From positions 1 through 64,000 of the forward strand of contig NZ_JHVK01000011.1 in assembly GCF_000620105.1 (NCBI RefSeq): a DNA stretch of 64,000 bases, read 5' to 3'. Below, in pieces: positions 63,201-64,000 of this stretch. How positions within the stretch are numbered: position 1 is the stretch's first letter; every line of letters begins with the position of its first letter. The notes beneath the pieces were generated by a model. The model was not told where the DNA came from, searched no databases, and worked only from the letters and a program-made list of their open reading frames with translations. Source of the DNA: Microvirgula aerodenitrificans DSM 15089. GTDB taxonomy: Bacteria; Pseudomonadota; Gammaproteobacteria; Burkholderiales; Aquaspirillaceae. Both the position numbers and the translations under genes were made by a program.

Positions 63201-64000
63201 AGGCATTGCGCTCACCCTTGGCGAGCGTGAAAAATCACTGGCCGCATTCGTGGTCGGTGCCGGCCCGTCACTGTGCAGCCGGCGGGAGGCCGACCCGGCG
63301 CTGCCCGGCGACTACGGCAGTCTGTTCACGCCACTGGCCGACGATCCGGCCAACCCCGGTGAGGATGCCATTCGCCGTCTGGTGGCCGATTTCCTGCACG
63401 ACCATCTGCAGCGCCACGGCGTGGATTTCCGCACCCCGCTCGATCCCGGGCTGGTCGCGATGCACTACGGCGCCAGCGCCGCCTGGTACGGACTGTTCAG
63501 CCGCTGGCTGGAACTGCTGTGCGCCGACGGCCGGCTGGTCCGCGATGGCCACGCCTGCCGGCGCGGACCACGCCATGATGCAGCGGGCTGGCAGCCGCCG
63601 GCCGACAGTCCGCTGCAGGCCATGGCCGACGCCCTGGGCGACCACCACGCCACGCTGGCCGACATCCTGCACGGGCGGCAGCCGGCCCACACCCTGCTCG
63701 ACCATCCGTTCTGGGCACCCGAACGGCGGTTGCTGGACAGCGCCGGCACACGGCGCGCCATCGTGGCCTTCGCCGGTGTGCTGGCCGGGCTGGCGCAGAC
63801 CCTGCGCCGCCCGCTGCGGCTGATCGAGATCGGCGCACGCAGCGCTCTGGGCGGGCACCTGCTGCTGCAACGGCTGGATGCCGGCCAGCTGGCCTATATC
63901 GCACTCGACGACTCCCTGGACCGGGTACGGGGTGCCAGCGCCGGTCTGGCCGCATACCCGCATGCCAGCGCCCGTCACGCCAGCGCCGCCGAACTGGCAG
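60241..64000 (+). CDS. Siderophore NRPS (HMWP2/PchE-like): ArCP-Cy-A(Cys)-MT-like, 3' end outside window
   Basis: The frame is open from ATG 60241 to the right edge (1,253 codons). Domains in order: an aryl carrier domain (about 20-90; phosphopantetheine Ser51 in LGLDSMHLMAW); a heterocyclization domain (about 100-540) with the Cy motif DxxxxDxxS at Asp242/Asp247/Ser250 in place of the condensation HHxxxDG; and an adenylation domain (from about 560) with YTSGSTGTPKG (711-721), FDLSVYDIFG (756-765), YRTGDLG (939-945) and GRRDRQVKIGGHRIELGEID (957-976). After that motif a methyltransferase-like insert begins, with IEIGARSALGG near 1195-1205, as in PchE and HMWP2. The residues at the specificity positions read D-L-Y-N-M-S-M-I-W, a cysteine code. 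It should join an aryl acid to cysteine and cyclise it to a thiazoline. Confidence 0.93.
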   Translation, partial: MSDPRASLPAPILPPSSVDSDSLRQELARELRMAPGQLDAQASLLQLGLDSMHLMAWLNRLRSRGYHLTLRDLYREPTLVGWSRLLQGGAQPPAILPVTTVWPGMRDGAPFALTPVQHAYLVGRSSRQPLGGVGCHLYQEFDGAGLDAGALERAIRTLTTRHPMLQVAFSADGRQHWCTAPVWQGVTVHDLRTRDEDEGERTLLEQRERLGHRLLAVERGETFDFQLSLLPHGRHRLHVNLDLLVLDAASFTLLFEELAALVAGQPLPPLDADYDFRSYLAQLQHDTAAAREQAQRYWRDKLPSLPAAPSLPLAQEPAQLARVRISRRRAELPHADWQAFRQHAGACGVTPTLALATCFASVLARWSGQSRLLLNLTLFDRQPLHPAVERLMADFTSILLLDVQGEGAAFDTLAQANQNTFADACEHRHWSGVELLRELKKEQRHPHGAPLVFTSNLGRPLYGDNTAAALGEPGWGISQTPQVWIDHLAFEHGSSVWLQWDSNEALFPAGLVDTLFNAYIAQVRHLVNDARAWHEPLPDPMPAAQCEQRARVNATAGPRPSGLLHEGVIERAARAPGAIAVIHRDHPLRYDELVDMARRCAGALAAHGIRAGDRVAISQSRGTGQVVAVLGVLLAGAVYVPVPLEQPAARRRQIHADAGITLVLASRDDDSTPGPGEQDPARRLCWQDAIRHAPIPAPVTVAADSPAYVIYTSGSTGTPKGVVISHRGALNTCAALNRRYRLGPDDRLLALSALHFDLSVYDIFGLLTAGGTLVLVDEGQRRDPSAWCGLIERHRISVWNSVPALFDMLLTYSEGFARQAPARLRLVMLSGDWIGLDLPARYRAFRADGQLVAMGGATEASIWSNAHEVGEVQPHWRSIPYGFPLPNQRYRVVDGSGRDCPDWVAGELWIGGDGVALGYFNDRERTAQQFVGKGDDRWYRTGDLGCYWPDGTLEFLGRRDRQVKIGGHRIELGEIDAVLNRLDGVRAGIALTLGEREKSLAAFVVGAGPSLCSRREADPALPGDYGSLFTPLADDPANPGEDAIRRLVADFLHDHLQRHGVDFRTPLDPGLVAMHYGASAAWYGLFSRWLELLCADGRLVRDGHACRRGPRHDAAGWQPPADSPLQAMADALGDHHATLADILHGRQPAHTLLDHPFWAPERRLLDSAGTRRAIVAFAGVLAGLAQTLRRPLRLIEIGARSALGGHLLLQRLDAGQLAYIALDDSLDRVRGASAGLAAYPHASARHASAAELA

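Overview
The window is GC-rich (roughly two-thirds G+C by eye), densely coded DNA from a betaproteobacterium, most likely of the order Neisseriales (Chromobacteriaceae/Aquaspirillaceae-like). This rests on a DUF3579 gene, an Omp32/PorB-type porin, cytochromes c', RecBCD, and the chromosomal order rpoE-rseABC-degP/mucD-grx-lepA-lepB-rnc-era-recO-pdxJ-acpS-map. The species cannot be named from the sequence alone.

Layout. 1-2264: the C-terminal part of a YD-repeat (Rhs/Tc-toxin-like) protein running off the left edge, then an unknown 139-aa protein. 2271-3564: a ychJ-type gene, a lipoprotein and a small HEACH-motif protein. 3622-7748 (minus): a complete zinc-uptake operon, zur-cobW-like GTPase-41-aa membrane ORF-znuC-znuB-znuA, with a Zur-box palindrome upstream. 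7865-12263 (plus): a DUF4870-type membrane protein, two cytochrome c' paralogues, an alpha/beta hydrolase, DUF3579 and a porin. 12337-24055 (minus): the envelope-stress sigma factor rpoE with its regulators, followed co-directionally by translation, secretion, RNA-processing, repair, cofactor and N-terminal-processing genes. 24239-28860: a TerB-like protein, a thioesterase, a universal stress protein, darP, mogA, a YheT-type hydrolase and trpC. 28891-33093 (minus): a 1,400-residue YD-repeat gene in markedly lower-GC DNA, almost certainly acquired. 33321-42873: an OmpA-like lipoprotein, then recC-recB-recD. 43088-44288: a lipoprotein and a small, apparently frame-disrupted gene. 44292-48995 (minus): a ribose ABC operon rbsKDACB. 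49314-50180: yicC. 50435-52167: the DarT/DarG toxin-antitoxin pair. 52234-64000: a yersiniabactin/pyochelin-type siderophore locus running off the right edge.

How the genes work together. The siderophore locus has two arms separated by Fur-like boxes. On the minus strand are a TonB-dependent receptor, two YbtQ/YbtP-like exporter-fold ABC transporters and a phosphopantetheinyl transferase. On the plus strand are an AraC-type regulator and an NRPS with the order aryl carrier - heterocyclization - cysteine adenylation - embedded methyltransferase-like domain. The residues at the specificity positions of the adenylation domain read as a cysteine code. This supports an aryl-thiazoline metallophore and its re-uptake.

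The most unusual features are: three tandem copies of a 7-bp unit at the 5' end of the AraC regulator gene, where copy number sets the reading frame; the low-GC orphan YD-repeat gene whose 3' end runs into host DNA; a His/Cys C-terminal domain on the left-edge YD-repeat protein that resembles clan CD cysteine peptidases; and a 41-residue membrane ORF translationally coupled inside the zinc operon. No rRNA, tRNA, CRISPR array or recognisable insertion sequence was found.
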